Assembly: GCF_943734655.1 (NCBI RefSeq)
Contig: NC_071354.1
Location: 10,820,001 to 10,884,000, forward strand
Direction: 5' to 3'
Source: Sabethes cyaneus
Lineage: Eukaryota > Arthropoda > Insecta > Diptera > Culicidae
Length of the DNA stretch: 64,000 nucleotides
Below the pieces are notes generated by a model. It was not told the DNA's origin and did not search any database. It was given only the letters and a program-made list of their open reading frames with translations. The first letter of the stretch is position 1, and every line of letters begins with the position of its first letter. Both the position numbers and the translations under genes were made by a program. Positions 44,701 through 54,924 of this stretch are shown here, piece by piece.

Positions 44701-45373
44701 ATTCGAAGCATATGTGTCTATGATCCGAAAGCGAAGTTTCGTCAGAAACATGCCAGTTGATTACGTTGTCAGAAAATTTTGTACTAGTCATTGTTAGATC
44801 CAATACTTCTTCACGAATTGCATTTACAAAAGTGGGGCTGTTGCCCCGATTACATACATCGATTTGGTTTGTTAATATAAAATCTAGCAGACACTCACCT
44901 CTTCTGTTGATATCACTGCTTCCCCATATTGTATGGTGGGCGTTCGCATCACACCCCAGAATGAACTGTTTGTTTCTTCTTTTACAGTATTCCACAAGTT
45001 CGATTACTTCTTTGGGTGGGGCTTCCTCTAGTTCCCCGGGAAAATAGGCAGAGGCAATAACAATTTCTATTTTTCCTCTTGTTGTTGGTATTTCCATTTG
45101 AGCTGCTACTATATCTCCCTTAATGAATTCTGTAATTGGAGTATAACTGATGGCTGTGCTTATCAGAATAGCTGCGCGTGGTGTTGCCACCGAGTCGTCA
45201 AATAGAAGCTTACCAGTGCTGGATGTTACTCCTAAAATCTTATTATTGTACGCCCATGGTTCTTGAATAAAAGCCACGTTAAAATCTTCTTTTGTGAATC
45301 TGCGACAGAGGATTCCAGTAGCTCCTCTCGTGTGGTGCAGATTCACCTGTATAAATTTAATAGTTTTACGCAT
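41733..45373 (-). pseudogene. ORF2 polyprotein: APE endonuclease, reverse transcriptase, RNase H
   Basis: It starts MRKTIKFIQVNLHHTRGATG. APE endonuclease motifs follow: FIQEPWAY, GCDANAHHTIWGS and SDHRHICFE, within about the first 220 residues. The reverse transcriptase shows FIPKAGK, FRPISLTS, AFLDIEGAFDNASH (motif A) and GCPQGGVLSPLLW (motif B). Exactly at the catalytic YADD box the frame stops (about 43355). The remaining bases encode W-DDIAIL, as if five bases were lost, and a one-base shift follows near 43243. The rest is open for about 480 codons: VKYLGVILDKKLSWNAHV, then RNase H FYTDGSKMD, QAEIYAILE and IFSDSQAALNAL, then a C-terminal CRFCGYDTETSARAHLLCEC zinc-knuckle-like motif. Without its YADD box the enzyme cannot copy RNA. 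Confidence 0.95.
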
Positions 45374-46607
45374 TTTTGGGGTTTATAGTTTCTCGGGGCT
45401 CCTTACGTTCCCTCTGAGTAGTCTGTTTATCAGCATTATTGTGTTTTTGCTTTCTTTCAGGAGGAACATTTGAGGACTTTTCAATCCTTTTTGGCAGCTG
45501 TCTACTGCTGCATGCATCCTCCAGATTGTACTTCGTGACTTCAATTTCCCTAATCGGAGAATCACGAGAAGGTTGGGCTCTTTTCAATCCCACAATTTCG
45601 TCATTCTTGGGCTTTCGTCAGTCTGTTCTATTGGGGTTTGCTTTGGTTCAGCTGTGATCAGTGCTGTAGCTCTTCGTCCCTCAGGCTCTGATTTCGTAAG
45701 CATATGGTTTGGGCCGATCTTTCGTGGGTAGACCAGCCCAAACTTATAGTTCAGTCTATACTCCCAATTTATGATTTTCCGCATGGAACCTTCATCTACT
45801 GAAAGTACCAACTGAGCATGTTGACGGATTTCTTTTCTTTTCAGAATCCTCCAAGCATCAGTTTTCACATCGTTCTGGCTTTCTACCAAGGCCAGAATTG
45901 TTTCGTTGTTATTTCCTGCACTTTTTGGAAAAAATACAACAACCACGTTCGGCTTTGGGATGCGATTTTCATCCACCGCTATTATTTCGGCTGTGTCCCA
46001 GGGCCGTAAGTTTGGGATTGTGCTGCGCTGTGTATTCGTCCTGACAGGAAATAACCATAAACCCATTTTTTAGGCTACAGTTGGCAAATTTGGGCTTCAC
46101 AGGTTCTCGCCTTTGCTCAACAACTTTCGCCAAAATGGACTCTTCGATAAGTTCCAAATTGGCCGCTGTGAATTCGATATTAGGGTAGTCTCTAGGGAGT
46201 ATACCTACCCTAATAGTTTTAACTATATCGCTGTAGGAACTCGCAGCTCTACCTCGCTTGTCCGGGCTATTTGCATTCCCGGTATTGTTGGCTCTAATAA
46301 GATCCAACCTTTTATTGACCGACTCTCTCTGACCAACTGTAGGATTATTACCCTCCCTCTTCCTTTTGGGTTCAGGATTGCCTTCGCTACAATTGGACAT
46401 ATCAAGGTGTCTTAGTCTTTTGGTGTTTTCAAGTTTTCCTTGACCATGGGGAGACTTTTTTGCTATTTTTCGAGCATTCTCCTTATCGACTCCTAGGTCG
46501 AGTAGCTTTTTGTATCTTTTTCTCGCTGCTCCGCTAAGGTAATTCTTAGGTTTTGCTCTTAGTTTTACATTCTCTTTCTGTAAAACGCTGTATCTCGGGA
46601 TCGACAA
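45366..46607 (-). pseudogene. ORF1 (gag-like, DUF4780-type) of the Loa-like element
   Basis: It starts MSIPRYSVLQKENVKLRAKP with a basic N-terminal region (PKRKRE). A domain follows that resembles DUF4780: GFMVISCQDEYTA, then LRPWDTAEIIAVDENRIPKP, VVVVFFPKSA, AWRILKRKEIRQHAQLVLSV and MRKIINWEYRLNYKFGLVYP. Such proteins are thought to bind the element's RNA. One frameshift lies near 46020-46050 (inside the domain) and another near 45590-45600, after which the C-terminus reads VGLKRAQPSRDSPIREIEV and ends PKNA. The intact form would be about 410 residues. The stop overlaps the ORF2 start codon. Confidence 0.85.
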
Positions 46608-47021
46608 AGAATACCTCTGGGCGATAAGTGATTCCTATGTAAAAAAGTCTGCGAAACACGATGAAGTTGGAATTTTTGGGATCAAATTGTCTTCATTGAG
46701 AGAAAAATTTAAATTTAGTTTTTAAAATTGGGTTTAAAAATATTTGGCAGCACTGGTGCTCAAAAATAATATCTTTTTCGAATTCCTTGGGTAATTTTCT
46801 TTGAAAATGTGAAAATAGTGTCTTTCTAAACCTAATGTTTTCCGAGATATAAACAAAAGAAAGCTTTTGGCAAAAACGAGTATTTTCTTTAAAAATGGAG
46901 GTGCTCCCATTAATCGAGGGAATGTCCGATCAGCACCAAATTTTGGATTTTACTTCCTGAACATGACCAGATGAACAATCTGGTAAAATTTGGTTCAAAT
47001 CCGTGAAGGTCGATTCCACGT

Positions 47022-47099
47022 TTGAACTTTTTCTCGGTCACTTGACTTGGAATGACCCAGATGGATTACCAATAGATCTAGAAGTAGTCCGTTTTCTGC
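47022..47099. other. Junction between palindrome arm and purine tract
   Basis: Short interval with no gene. CAGATGGATTACCAATAGAT resembles CAGATGGGTAACCGATAGAT at 62956, the sequence that also precedes the purine tract there. Confidence 0.5.
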
Positions 47100-48125
47100 A
47101 GCTCTCCATAAAAAAATGAAAATGGGAAAAATAAGATCTAAGCAAAATAAAACAGAAAAGAAAAAAGAAAACAACTGGCAAGAAAAAGAAGAAAAACAAA
47201 TAAACACGACAGAGTGAGAGGGTAAACGGGACGTAAAAAGAGAAGAAGGTGTAAAGGACAAAAAACGAAAGTGAACGAAAAGGGATAACGAAATAACTGG
47301 GCTAAAGAAGAACTGAAACGAGAAAAGAAGAAAAATAAGTAGCAAAACCATAAAGAAAACGAAGAAAAAAAAATCTGGATAAACTAGATACAAAGAGAAA
47401 TAGAGGAAAAGAAAAGTAGACAGTTACAAATTTATTAAATGGAGAAACGAGAGTAGAAAAAGAGAAAAAAAGGAATTGAAAAAGAGAAACAAATAAAACC
47501 GGTAGACCAGTGACAAAACGAACGTAACAGACGAAAACGAAAAACGGAATACAAAAATAAGTAAAAACAGACGACAACCGACAACCGAGACGACAAGTTC
47601 AAAAAATAACGAAAAATCGAAACGTAACGTTAACGTAAAATGACAAAAGAAGTGGAAAAGAAGCCTGAAATCGAGATAAACAAACTTAAGAAAAGAAACA
47701 GCTAGAAACAGAAAATCGGGCTCCAGGCAAAAGGCAAGAAATGGGAAAAAGGCAGAGGAAAAAGATCAGAGAAAGCGAAAACAGCGAACACGGAGAAGAA
47801 AAAAACATGAGAGATAAAGTGGAAGAAAGAGACAGAAAAAGAAATATGAAAAGAAATCAAAAGGTGAAAGAAGAATAGTGAGAGCGAGAAAAAAGGAAAC
47901 CCGTAGAAGAAAACGAAAGGAAAACGAAAAAAGCGGTCAAACCAGAGATGATAAAATGGGGAAAGAAAAAGAGATAAATAGGGAAGAAAGAATAGGAAAT
48001 AGGGTGATAGAAAAGGGAAACCGGTGAGGAAAGGAAGAAAAGGGAACCGAAAACAGAATAAACGTTTCTGAAAAGACAGAAAAACGGAACAAACAAAGAC
48101 GCAAAACAAGAAGGAAAGGGGATAA
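47100..48125. repeat. Degenerate polypurine tract, about 1 kb
   Basis: Almost only A and G on the plus strand with scattered C (AAAACGAAAG-type blocks). This is the inverse of the pyrimidine tracts at 5.8-10.5 kb. Phe-rich minus-strand frames of up to 135 codons are artefacts of purine-free antisense sequence. The CAGATGG-x-TACC-x-ATAGAT sequence just before the tract is shared with 62956, so the tract belongs to a dispersed family with defined flanks. Confidence 0.85.
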
Positions 48126-48904
48126 AAAGAATTACAGTAATGTTCCGATTTTGTCAGTTCCCGATTCTGTTTATCCCCGATTTTATCAGCTTTTTATCCC
48201 GATTTAGTCAGCTTATAAATTTTGTTCAACTTTTGTGCTTTTAAACATACTTTTTAGCCTGCTTGAAACTATTCTGATTCTCTGGGGAGAGTTTTTGAAT
48301 AAAATGATGCCTTCTTGCAAGCAATTCTGGGTCAAAATTAGAGTATTTTTATAGTAAAAGCTCCATAGTTCCTAAACAACCAAAGGTAGAGGTACACTAC
48401 ATTCAGCAATGTAGTGTATTTTTACTATTTGTACAACTTTGTAAAACAGGAAAAAGTCATACAACAGCTACAAAAACAGCTAAAATAGAAAAACTAATTT
48501 TAACGATTTTTCATTAATGAGAAATAGGATTATTCTATCTTTACTGAAGAGATAGAAGGTTACTGTCTTCAGCAAAATTTCTTGTACTAATATACTGAAA
48601 AACTTTGCAGAACACATCAGTGTGTTATATTGAAACTGAAGAAAAATAAATGTTTTATTGCACTTTTAGGAGGAATAATCAAAATTTGAATCCCGCTGGA
48701 CGATAGAGCTTTTGAATTTAAGAAACTCTTCCGAAGGTTCCATAAACCTAAAACCCAGTTGTCCCACTCAAAGCTAATGCGCACCAAAAAAAGTTTCTGG
48801 ACCAGTGCGCTGTGCCCGGTTCATTGAGCTTTCTGTTGACCAATTGAGGTTTAAAATTTAATTTTTAGTAGAAGTGTTCGATATTGCTGGGTCTTAAGTC
48901 TTGA
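48126..48904. other. No gene; short CCCGATTTTATCAGC tandem at its start
   Basis: At 48146-48214 the motif TCCCGATTxTxTCAGCTT recurs about four times. The rest is AT-rich; ACACTACATTCAGCAATGTAGTGT at 48397 is a perfect-arm short inverted repeat. No family identified. Confidence 0.4.
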
Positions 48905-49320
48905 ATTTTGAAAAAAAAATTCGAAAAAAATGTAAACTGAACATTAAAGGAGAAAAAAATGGAACACAAGATGAGGAAAAACGGAATAGAATAGGAAAAA
49001 ACGCGGGAGCAGGAAAATTGAGAAACAAGAACAGAAAAAGAGGAAAATGGAAAGAGAGAAAAGAAAACGTAAGACAGATGGGATAATATAAAAATCCGAA
49101 CAGGACAGAAAAAGTTCAAAAGTAAGGCATAATGAGATGAAGAACGGAATAGATGAGAACGAAAAAATAGTAAAGGCGTTAACGGGACAGAAAATAAAAA
49201 AGCGAGCCTAAAAATGAGCCACAACAACATGAAGAAAATGAAAACTGGAAAAGGTGAAAACGAGACAAGAAAGGAAGAGAAAGAGGACAGAGGAAAAACT
49301 AAAAAACAGAAAAACGAGAG
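48905..49320. repeat. Degenerate polypurine tract, second
   Basis: Same A/G-only sequence type as 47100-48125. Confidence 0.85.
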
Positions 49321-49445
49321 TTTTGATTTTTTAACTTTTCTATTCCTTAGGTTATCGACCTTTCGATTTTCCGGTACTTTTCTGTCACTTTTTCATTTTT
49401 TGAGTTTTCGTTTTTCTGACTATTCGACTTTTCCTATTGTAGTTT
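49321..49445. repeat. Inverted copy of the AAAAGTCGAAAA low-complexity repeat
   Basis: Blocks such as TCGACCTTTCGATTTTCCGG and TTCTGACTATTCGACTTTTC are the reverse complement of the repeat at 58470-58610. Confidence 0.55.
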
Positions 49446-49449
49446 TGAA

Positions 49450-49490
49450 GTATCTCTCTCTCTCCCTCTCTCTCTGTCTCTCATACAGAT
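49450..49490. repeat. (CT)n microsatellite
   Basis: TATCTCTCTCTCTCCCTCTC and continuation, about 40 bp. Confidence 0.9.
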
Positions 49491-50540
49491 TACATTACAG
49501 ATTACAGATGCTTTACGAGGACTTCGTAAGCTTTCAGAAGATTTGAAAAAAAGTAAAAGTTGTAATATTAATTGGTAATAGGAATAGTTTTCAAATGAAA
49601 CTATTGACTCTTGGAAATTTTGTCAGATTTGTGGGGGATCCTCAAGGCTTTTGGTTTGAAAATTTCTTAATGACCTTAGTATTTATGAGTTAGAAAATAC
49701 GTGTACATGTACATTGTAGAGAATTTTGGAAGAGATTTTATTATATATAGAAGGTGGATCACGTGTCCCGGTATGCTCCAACTTAGTTCAGCGTATGGCT
49801 GGTAATATTATTAAAAATATCAAACCCAAAAAGATATGGAAGAAAAGTCAAGTGAATGAAGCCCTCTTTTCGCTACAGTTAATGTGGGTTTGCGGAGTAT
49901 TAAAAAAGTTCTAACTTCCGTTTCAACTTTCTTCTAAAATAAAATACCGCCGAGCTGTCATTTAAATTCCCTGTGACCCAGTTTAGCGCGTAAAACTGCG
50001 ATGTGCCGAGCAGTGTCAGGCAGGCACGCCGATGATGCGATCGTCAACGGACGTGTGCAAAAGGCTTGCGAAACCCGTTCCTTCCCCGGCTGCGTTACGG
50101 TAAAACCACCTCTGCCGGGCGGCAGGAGCGGCGTCGAGGCGTAAAAGTCGCCGCTAAATGATGCTGAAACTTTGATAATTTTGTCTAATTTATAGCATAT
50201 TTGGCCTCTCACGCGGCAGGAATCTTAAGGACGCCACCGACGTCCCGGCGAATGGAGGACATCAGAGCGCACCGAAAAGACCTTAAGAGAGAGCTCATAA
50301 CACAACATTCATAACATTCATTATCGTTATCATCCGACATTCATGAACAAACAAACAAAACTGTGCTCAACCAGAGCCAGCCATGCAGCCAACCAACGAG
50401 CGCGATGCGATGAAGCCGGCAAGATTGGAACAAGGGATAAACCTTTGCCGATTACATGCCGGTAGGGCCGAGAACAGACGGCGCAGGAAGAACCACCGCG
50501 GGGCCAGCAGCAGACGGACAAATGGCTCCGGTGGCGTTGT
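49491..50540. other. No recognised gene; GC-rich patch 49950-50280
   Basis: The GC-rich patch allows an 84-codon minus frame and others, without a domain. It may be host unique sequence. Confidence 0.35.
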
Positions 50541-50573
50541 ATCTATATGAGCGCAGGGCATTGCACGTCAGTT
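50541..50573 (+). promoter_or_regulatory. Candidate TATA-initiator pair
   Basis: ATCTATATGAG at 50541 is followed at the canonical distance (about 27 bp) by GTCAGTT, a perfect insect initiator (TCAGTT, A at 50570). There is no downstream promoter element. A short frame begins nearby but has no domain. This is a pattern match only. Confidence 0.2.
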
Positions 50574-52639
50574 GTGAACTGGAAAGAACACCTTAAGAAA
50601 GCGCTTAACCAACCAACCAACCGGCCAACGTACGTCAGAGAGCAAAAGTTTCGTTCCGATATGGCACTGCATTACTGTTGTATTCGCGTTTGTTACTGTA
50701 TGTGTGCGTGTGTGTATGTGTGCTTCTAAGCTTACATTCGTTCGGAAAGCAGAAGAAGAGCAAATAAGACAAATGGGACTGCCGCAAATAGTTGGATCAC
50801 CCGGCACAGATCTAGTCCTCGTCGTCGTCGTCCGCATCGCAGTCCCCAATGAGCAAGAGCTAAGAGCTCCTGGAAGCGAAACCAAAACGTCCACCTCCAC
50901 AAGAGAACTCCACGAGCTTCAGACGAGGAAGATAAACAGCGGTCATCCGTCTGTCATGCGGCGTTGGGAGCGTAAGAAATCACCTTCACCGCACTGGGAG
51001 CTACCGGCAAACGCTCCCGGTGTGAAAGGGCCTGGTTAGTCCCAATCTGGCATGTAAATAGGAAACAAATCACCTACCGTTTGAGAAATGACGTGCACTC
51101 GTCGGAGTCTCTGGTGCCGGTTGGTGATAGTGCGCGACACAGCGGCGGGTCAATTGCGGATTAGCGGACGGTCATTTTTCCTGGTCTTTAGTGGTCCCAG
51201 GAGCGAACGTGAACGAAAGAGTGTCTTGCAGAGCCGCCGTCAGATCGTACCTACTGTGTTTGTCATTTTTGTCAATCTGTTTTACATCGCCCGTAATCAA
51301 ACAGATGCTGATTTTGCACAGCTTCGTTATCGTCCGGAGTCCGGACCACCCCACAGATTCGAACAGGAGGAAACCGATGTTTTCGCTCATCAATACCACA
51401 ACACGACACTACCGGGTGCCGCTGATGATGTTTTAGCGTAGTTTATACCCGTCCTTAGCGGCAAGCGGCGGCGGTTGCCCCCGTGGTCTTTACTGTGCGA
51501 TGATTAATCGTTCGAAATGTTAAGCCAACCAACCAACCAACCCCAGTTGCCGGTCGCCGGCTCCGGTCTTCGGTCTGGCATGCTAACAACTACTACTAAG
51601 AAGCCATAACAATAAACATCCCGGCTGGGGCGCTGACCATTAATCTGCACCTCGTTTGCATCGCAGCGGCTGGACCCCGCACTGTGACCCATCATCCGAT
51701 GGCATCGAACCGCGTACTATATTGCGACTAGAATTATTATTATTATTGCTATTATTATTATTAATAATATTGTATTAAAAGTTGGGCAAGTGCCGAGAGG
51801 TAAACACCCGAAGCCAGCCCAGCCTGCTGCATTTAACTTCTTGTTCATGAAGAAACTACCTTACCTTCGCGTACACTGACTGGGACTGCAACAAACTGCA
51901 GCAGAAAACGTCGCCTACTGTGTGGCATGAAAAAGAAAAACATCCGCCGACTTTAGCGCCATCTGGTTTTAACGACACGGTCGTAAAAAACTTCTTCTGT
52001 GAAGCTCTCGCCAGGAGGTCTCCACGGACCGGGCCCGGCGGAGTCGCTCTTTTAGTATAGTATGTACTGCGATTGCGACATTTTCTCGGCTTACTTAATG
52101 GTAGTTTTGGATTACGACTGTGAGTTTGAATTACCTTCGCTGGTTGTTTGTGTTTGATCATTTGCTGCTCGTTGTGCAGTTTCTTTTAGTTGCTTTGTAA
52201 TTCTAATTCGTTCAGTTATTTTTATTATTTCTTGACATGACCTGACGGTTGTTTTTGTCGTAAAGCGTCTAGATCACCATTCAAATATGTCTCGAAAGAG
52301 ATAATTAACGGTTAATTATCCACCTAAATAGTTTTTCCATCCATTTTAAATTACTTTATGCAGAGGTATAGAAAAGCATACAATTTCAAGATTACTTGAC
52401 TAATAATTTTTTTGATCAATTGCAAATAAAAATAAAATGTGGCTGCACATTGAATATTTTTAATAACGCCTTTCGATATCGTAAATCCCTCAAAAGGCAA
52501 TGCAAAACAAAATGACTTTGTCAATTCTAAAAACATTTTTTGTTAGTTTTTACAAATCGATTCACAAATAGATTTATCGTGTGGTAATTTCTTACCCTTC
52601 AAGGATGAACGGCAATTATGTTTACTCAGCAATTTGATT
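50574..52639. other. Island with GC-rich patches, no recognised gene
   Basis: Overlapping frames of up to 117 codons (51088-51441) lie in GC-rich sequence with no domain. CCAACCAACCAACCAACC runs occur at 50609 and 51525. This is probable host unique DNA, and a missed small exon cannot be excluded. Confidence 0.35.
51729..51775. repeat. (ATT)n microsatellite
   Basis: ATTATTATTATTATTGC and continuation, about 45 bp. Confidence 0.9.
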
Positions 52640-52886
52640 ATATTCATGAGGCACTGGATAAAAAAAGACATTCCACGAAATTATTATATTATCTTCAAAT
52701 TAGCAAAAATTGGAATAGAATCCAAACTCCTGACATGCCTTCAGTCAAATTTAACGGAACGCAAAATAATTGTTAACTTTTGAAATACCCTCTCTGGCTC
52801 TCTTCGAGTTTCCCCTGGGGGTTCCCCAAGGTTCTCACTTTGGGCCACTTCTTTTCATTTAACACGTAAATGACCCTTCGTTTATA
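52640..52886 (+). pseudogene. Jockey-like reverse transcriptase relic
   Basis: Across frames: STKLLYYLQISKIGIESKLL, then LTERKIIVNF, then VSPGVPQGSHFGPLLF and HVNDPSFIY. The motif B GVPQGSxxGPLLF is clear. The homology breaks exactly where the next element's terminal repeat begins, so that element inserted into it. Confidence 0.8.
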
Positions 52887-54909
52887 TACAGGGTGTTAGG
52901 TAGCTTAGTGCAGATATTTCAGGGGGTGATAAAGGATCACAATTGACGAAAAAAATCCTACAAATTGGCCAAATCTCAATCGTTACAGAGTTATTAATCG
53001 TTTTCAGTTTCCGGTTCCTTTTACCTTAAATTAGCTCTGGTACAAAAATTATGTTTACTAGCTCAACTCTATTACTTTCATTCGAAAGCTGAAAAAAATT
53101 TGTATTAAAAATTGTTTTTAAACTTTTTACTTTATGAGATTTAGTAAATTTTTAGAAGCAAAAAGCATTGAAATAAGTGTTTCTCAAGACGTTTTTATCG
53201 AATTTCTCCTAAAAATGTGTGACAAAACTGATAAAAGCAATTTACCAATTTAAAGCTCTGGTACCGTTCTACAATTTGTTATCTAACGTAAAACGTCTAT
53301 CGCTTTTAGGTTCGTTGCAATTGCATTTTGAACGTGTGGTTTTGGATGTTGAATCAGTATCTGAAAACTGCTCGAACTCATACATCACGCATAGCACACT
53401 AGATCAACGCGTGCGACGGACACGGTTAGACACATATGGAAAACTGTTTCGAAACTGACTTCTCTGGTTTCTCTAGGACGTTTCAGAAAGTATTAAATTG
53501 TATTCTCCGAAAGGACTCACCGACATTCACCTGCGTTATGGCTTCGCTAACTGTGCAGCAACGACAGCCCAGCAGAAGCATAGTTGTAGATTTTCTGGTC
53601 GTCGACTCCTAATGCAAGTAAGTGAACATAAATCCAGAAGTGTTCGTTTTTTTGCACAATAGTTTTAATTCAGGGACGTCTATGACAACGCACCGTGCGT
53701 CGCTTCCGAGATGAAACGTTGTTTACAACCTCATCAGCAAGTGGCGTCTGTGATTGACCTTAAAATTTTGTGGATTGTGGAAAATGATTTCAAGACAAGC
53801 ACAAGGCAAATTGCGGCACAGTTCCTTGTCACTATGAAGGTGTAAAACGTGCTGAACCGGGTAAAAATGCAACCTTTCCATACTACAGGCTCTAGAGTTG
53901 CTGCCAGCGAATTAGCCTAAGTGGCTCTAGTTTTGCAAGATTATGCAAGCAAAAGTGGAAGCGAATTTTCAATTTATGAGAAACATTGTTGTTGTTTTTC
54001 ATACTTGGCAGACAGTGTTCATCGCACACGGTAATCTAGTGTGCTATGCGTGATGTATGAATTTTTGGTAGTTTTTAGATACTAATTCAACACCTAATAT
54101 TTTACGTTTAAAATTAAATTGTAACGAGACTAAAAGAGATTGGTGTTTTACGTCAAAAAAGGAATTGGAAAACGGTACCAGTGCTTTAACTTGGTGAATA
54201 ACAGCAATAAGTATTATCACACAATTTTAGGAGAAATTCGATAAAAACGTCTTGAGAAACACTTATTTCAAAGCTCTTTGCTTCTAAAAGGATACCAAAA
54301 TTCATGAAGCAGGAGATTTAAGTACAAAATTTTTTCAGCTTTCGAATAAATTTAACCGAATTGAGCTAGCCCGCGATGGTTCGATCACTTTAACTGAATT
54401 TTGGTTCATTAGAGAATACCGCCTCAGCCGAGCCAAATTTGACAAAGTGATGTATGAGACATTTGTAAAACTGGTTATTGTCTATAATTTTGCTGAACAA
54501 AGTTTTGCTGTATCTTTTGCAGTTACAGCGCTACAATGCTAGTAACTCTTTAGTGACTAAATGAACGTTCATTTAGTTACTAAAGAGGTACTAGCATTGT
54601 AGAACAGTAACTACAATAGATACAGCAAAACTTTGTTCAGCAAAATTTTAGATAATAACTAGTTCTATAAATGTCCAACACTTCATTTAAACAAATTTTG
54701 CTCGGCTGAGATGGTACTGTCAAATGAATCAAAATTGAGTCAAAGTGATCGAACCATCCTTGGAGCTAGCTAGCATAGTTTTTGTTCCAGAGCTAATTTA
54801 GGACAAACCGAAAACTAAAAATGTTCAATAACTTTGTACCAATTGAGATTTGACCATATGTGTAGAAGGATTTTTTTAGTCAAATATGGTCCTCTATCAC
54901 CCTGTATAA
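52887..54909 (+). mobile_element. Long-TIR mariner-like element, decayed
   Basis: The outer ends are inverted: left TATACAGGGTG, right CACCCTGTATA. The arms are about 390 bp; shared blocks include ATTAGCTCTGGxACAAAAA, TTCGAAAGCTGAAAAAA, AAGTGTTTCTCAAGACG and TTTTTATCGAATTTCTCCTA. Between the arms, around 53735-53880, the plus strand reads WIVENDFKTSTRQIAAQFLV. This resembles the N-terminal helix-turn-helix of mariner-type transposases (E-N-P-x-x-STRxIA pattern). A stop follows at once, and no catalytic DDE region is visible. The right arm is interrupted by the 392-bp MITE. Coding capacity is lost. Confidence 0.75.
54371..54762. mobile_element. 392-bp palindromic MITE with 8-bp target duplication
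   Basis: The element is a near-complete palindrome centred on AACGTT at about 54566. The ends, GATGGTTCGATCACTTT and its inverse, are matched. Inner arms (TTTTGCTGAACAAAGTTTTG, CTACAATGCTAGTA, AGTxACTAAATGAA) pair closely. GAGCTAGC flanks both sides (54363-54370 and 54763-54770), an 8-bp duplication as made by hAT or P-type transposases. A transcript would form a hairpin of about 190 bp. Confidence 0.9.
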
Positions 54910-54924
54910 GGTTTCTAAAGTACA

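Larger units (their letters stand above)
41620..46640 (-). mobile_element. Loa/Lian-type non-LTR retrotransposon, nearly full length
   Basis: A two-ORF non-LTR element reads right to left: ORF1 (46607-45366), then ORF2 (45373-41733), then a 3' UTR of about 100 bp ending in an A-rich stretch near 41613-41620. The two ORFs overlap by eight bases in ATGCGTAA, so the ORF1 stop and ORF2 start share sequence. The endonuclease, reverse transcriptase and RNase H order, plus a DUF4780-like ORF1, points to the Loa clade (Lian and Baggins relatives in insects). Four small frame breaks inactivate it. Clade assignment is from recollection of motifs, without a tree. Confidence 0.85.
40925..47021. mobile_element. 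Palindromic DNA element split by later insertions
   Basis: The left arm (40925-41163) and right arm (46796-47021) are inverted copies of about 230 bp. Shared blocks include GAACCAAATTTTGCCAGATT, AAATTTTGGTGCTGATCGG, CATTCCCTCGATTAATGGGA, TTAGGTTTAGTAAGACACTA and TTTTCACATTTTCAAAG, with few changes. Between them lie a 430-bp MITE and a 5-kb Loa-type retrotransposon. The simplest reading is an original foldback or long-TIR element that received both insertions. Confidence 0.8.

Noticed and set aside
44148..44723. 191-codon plus-strand frame
   Set aside because: Antisense shadow of ORF2 of the same element.
47022..48109. Minus-strand Phe-rich frames of 79-135 codons that look like membrane proteins
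   Set aside because: Same compositional artefact: the plus strand is almost only purines, so the minus strand lacks stops.
51088..51441. 117-codon plus-strand frame as a host gene
   Set aside because: No domain, overlapping frames on both strands, GC-rich patch.
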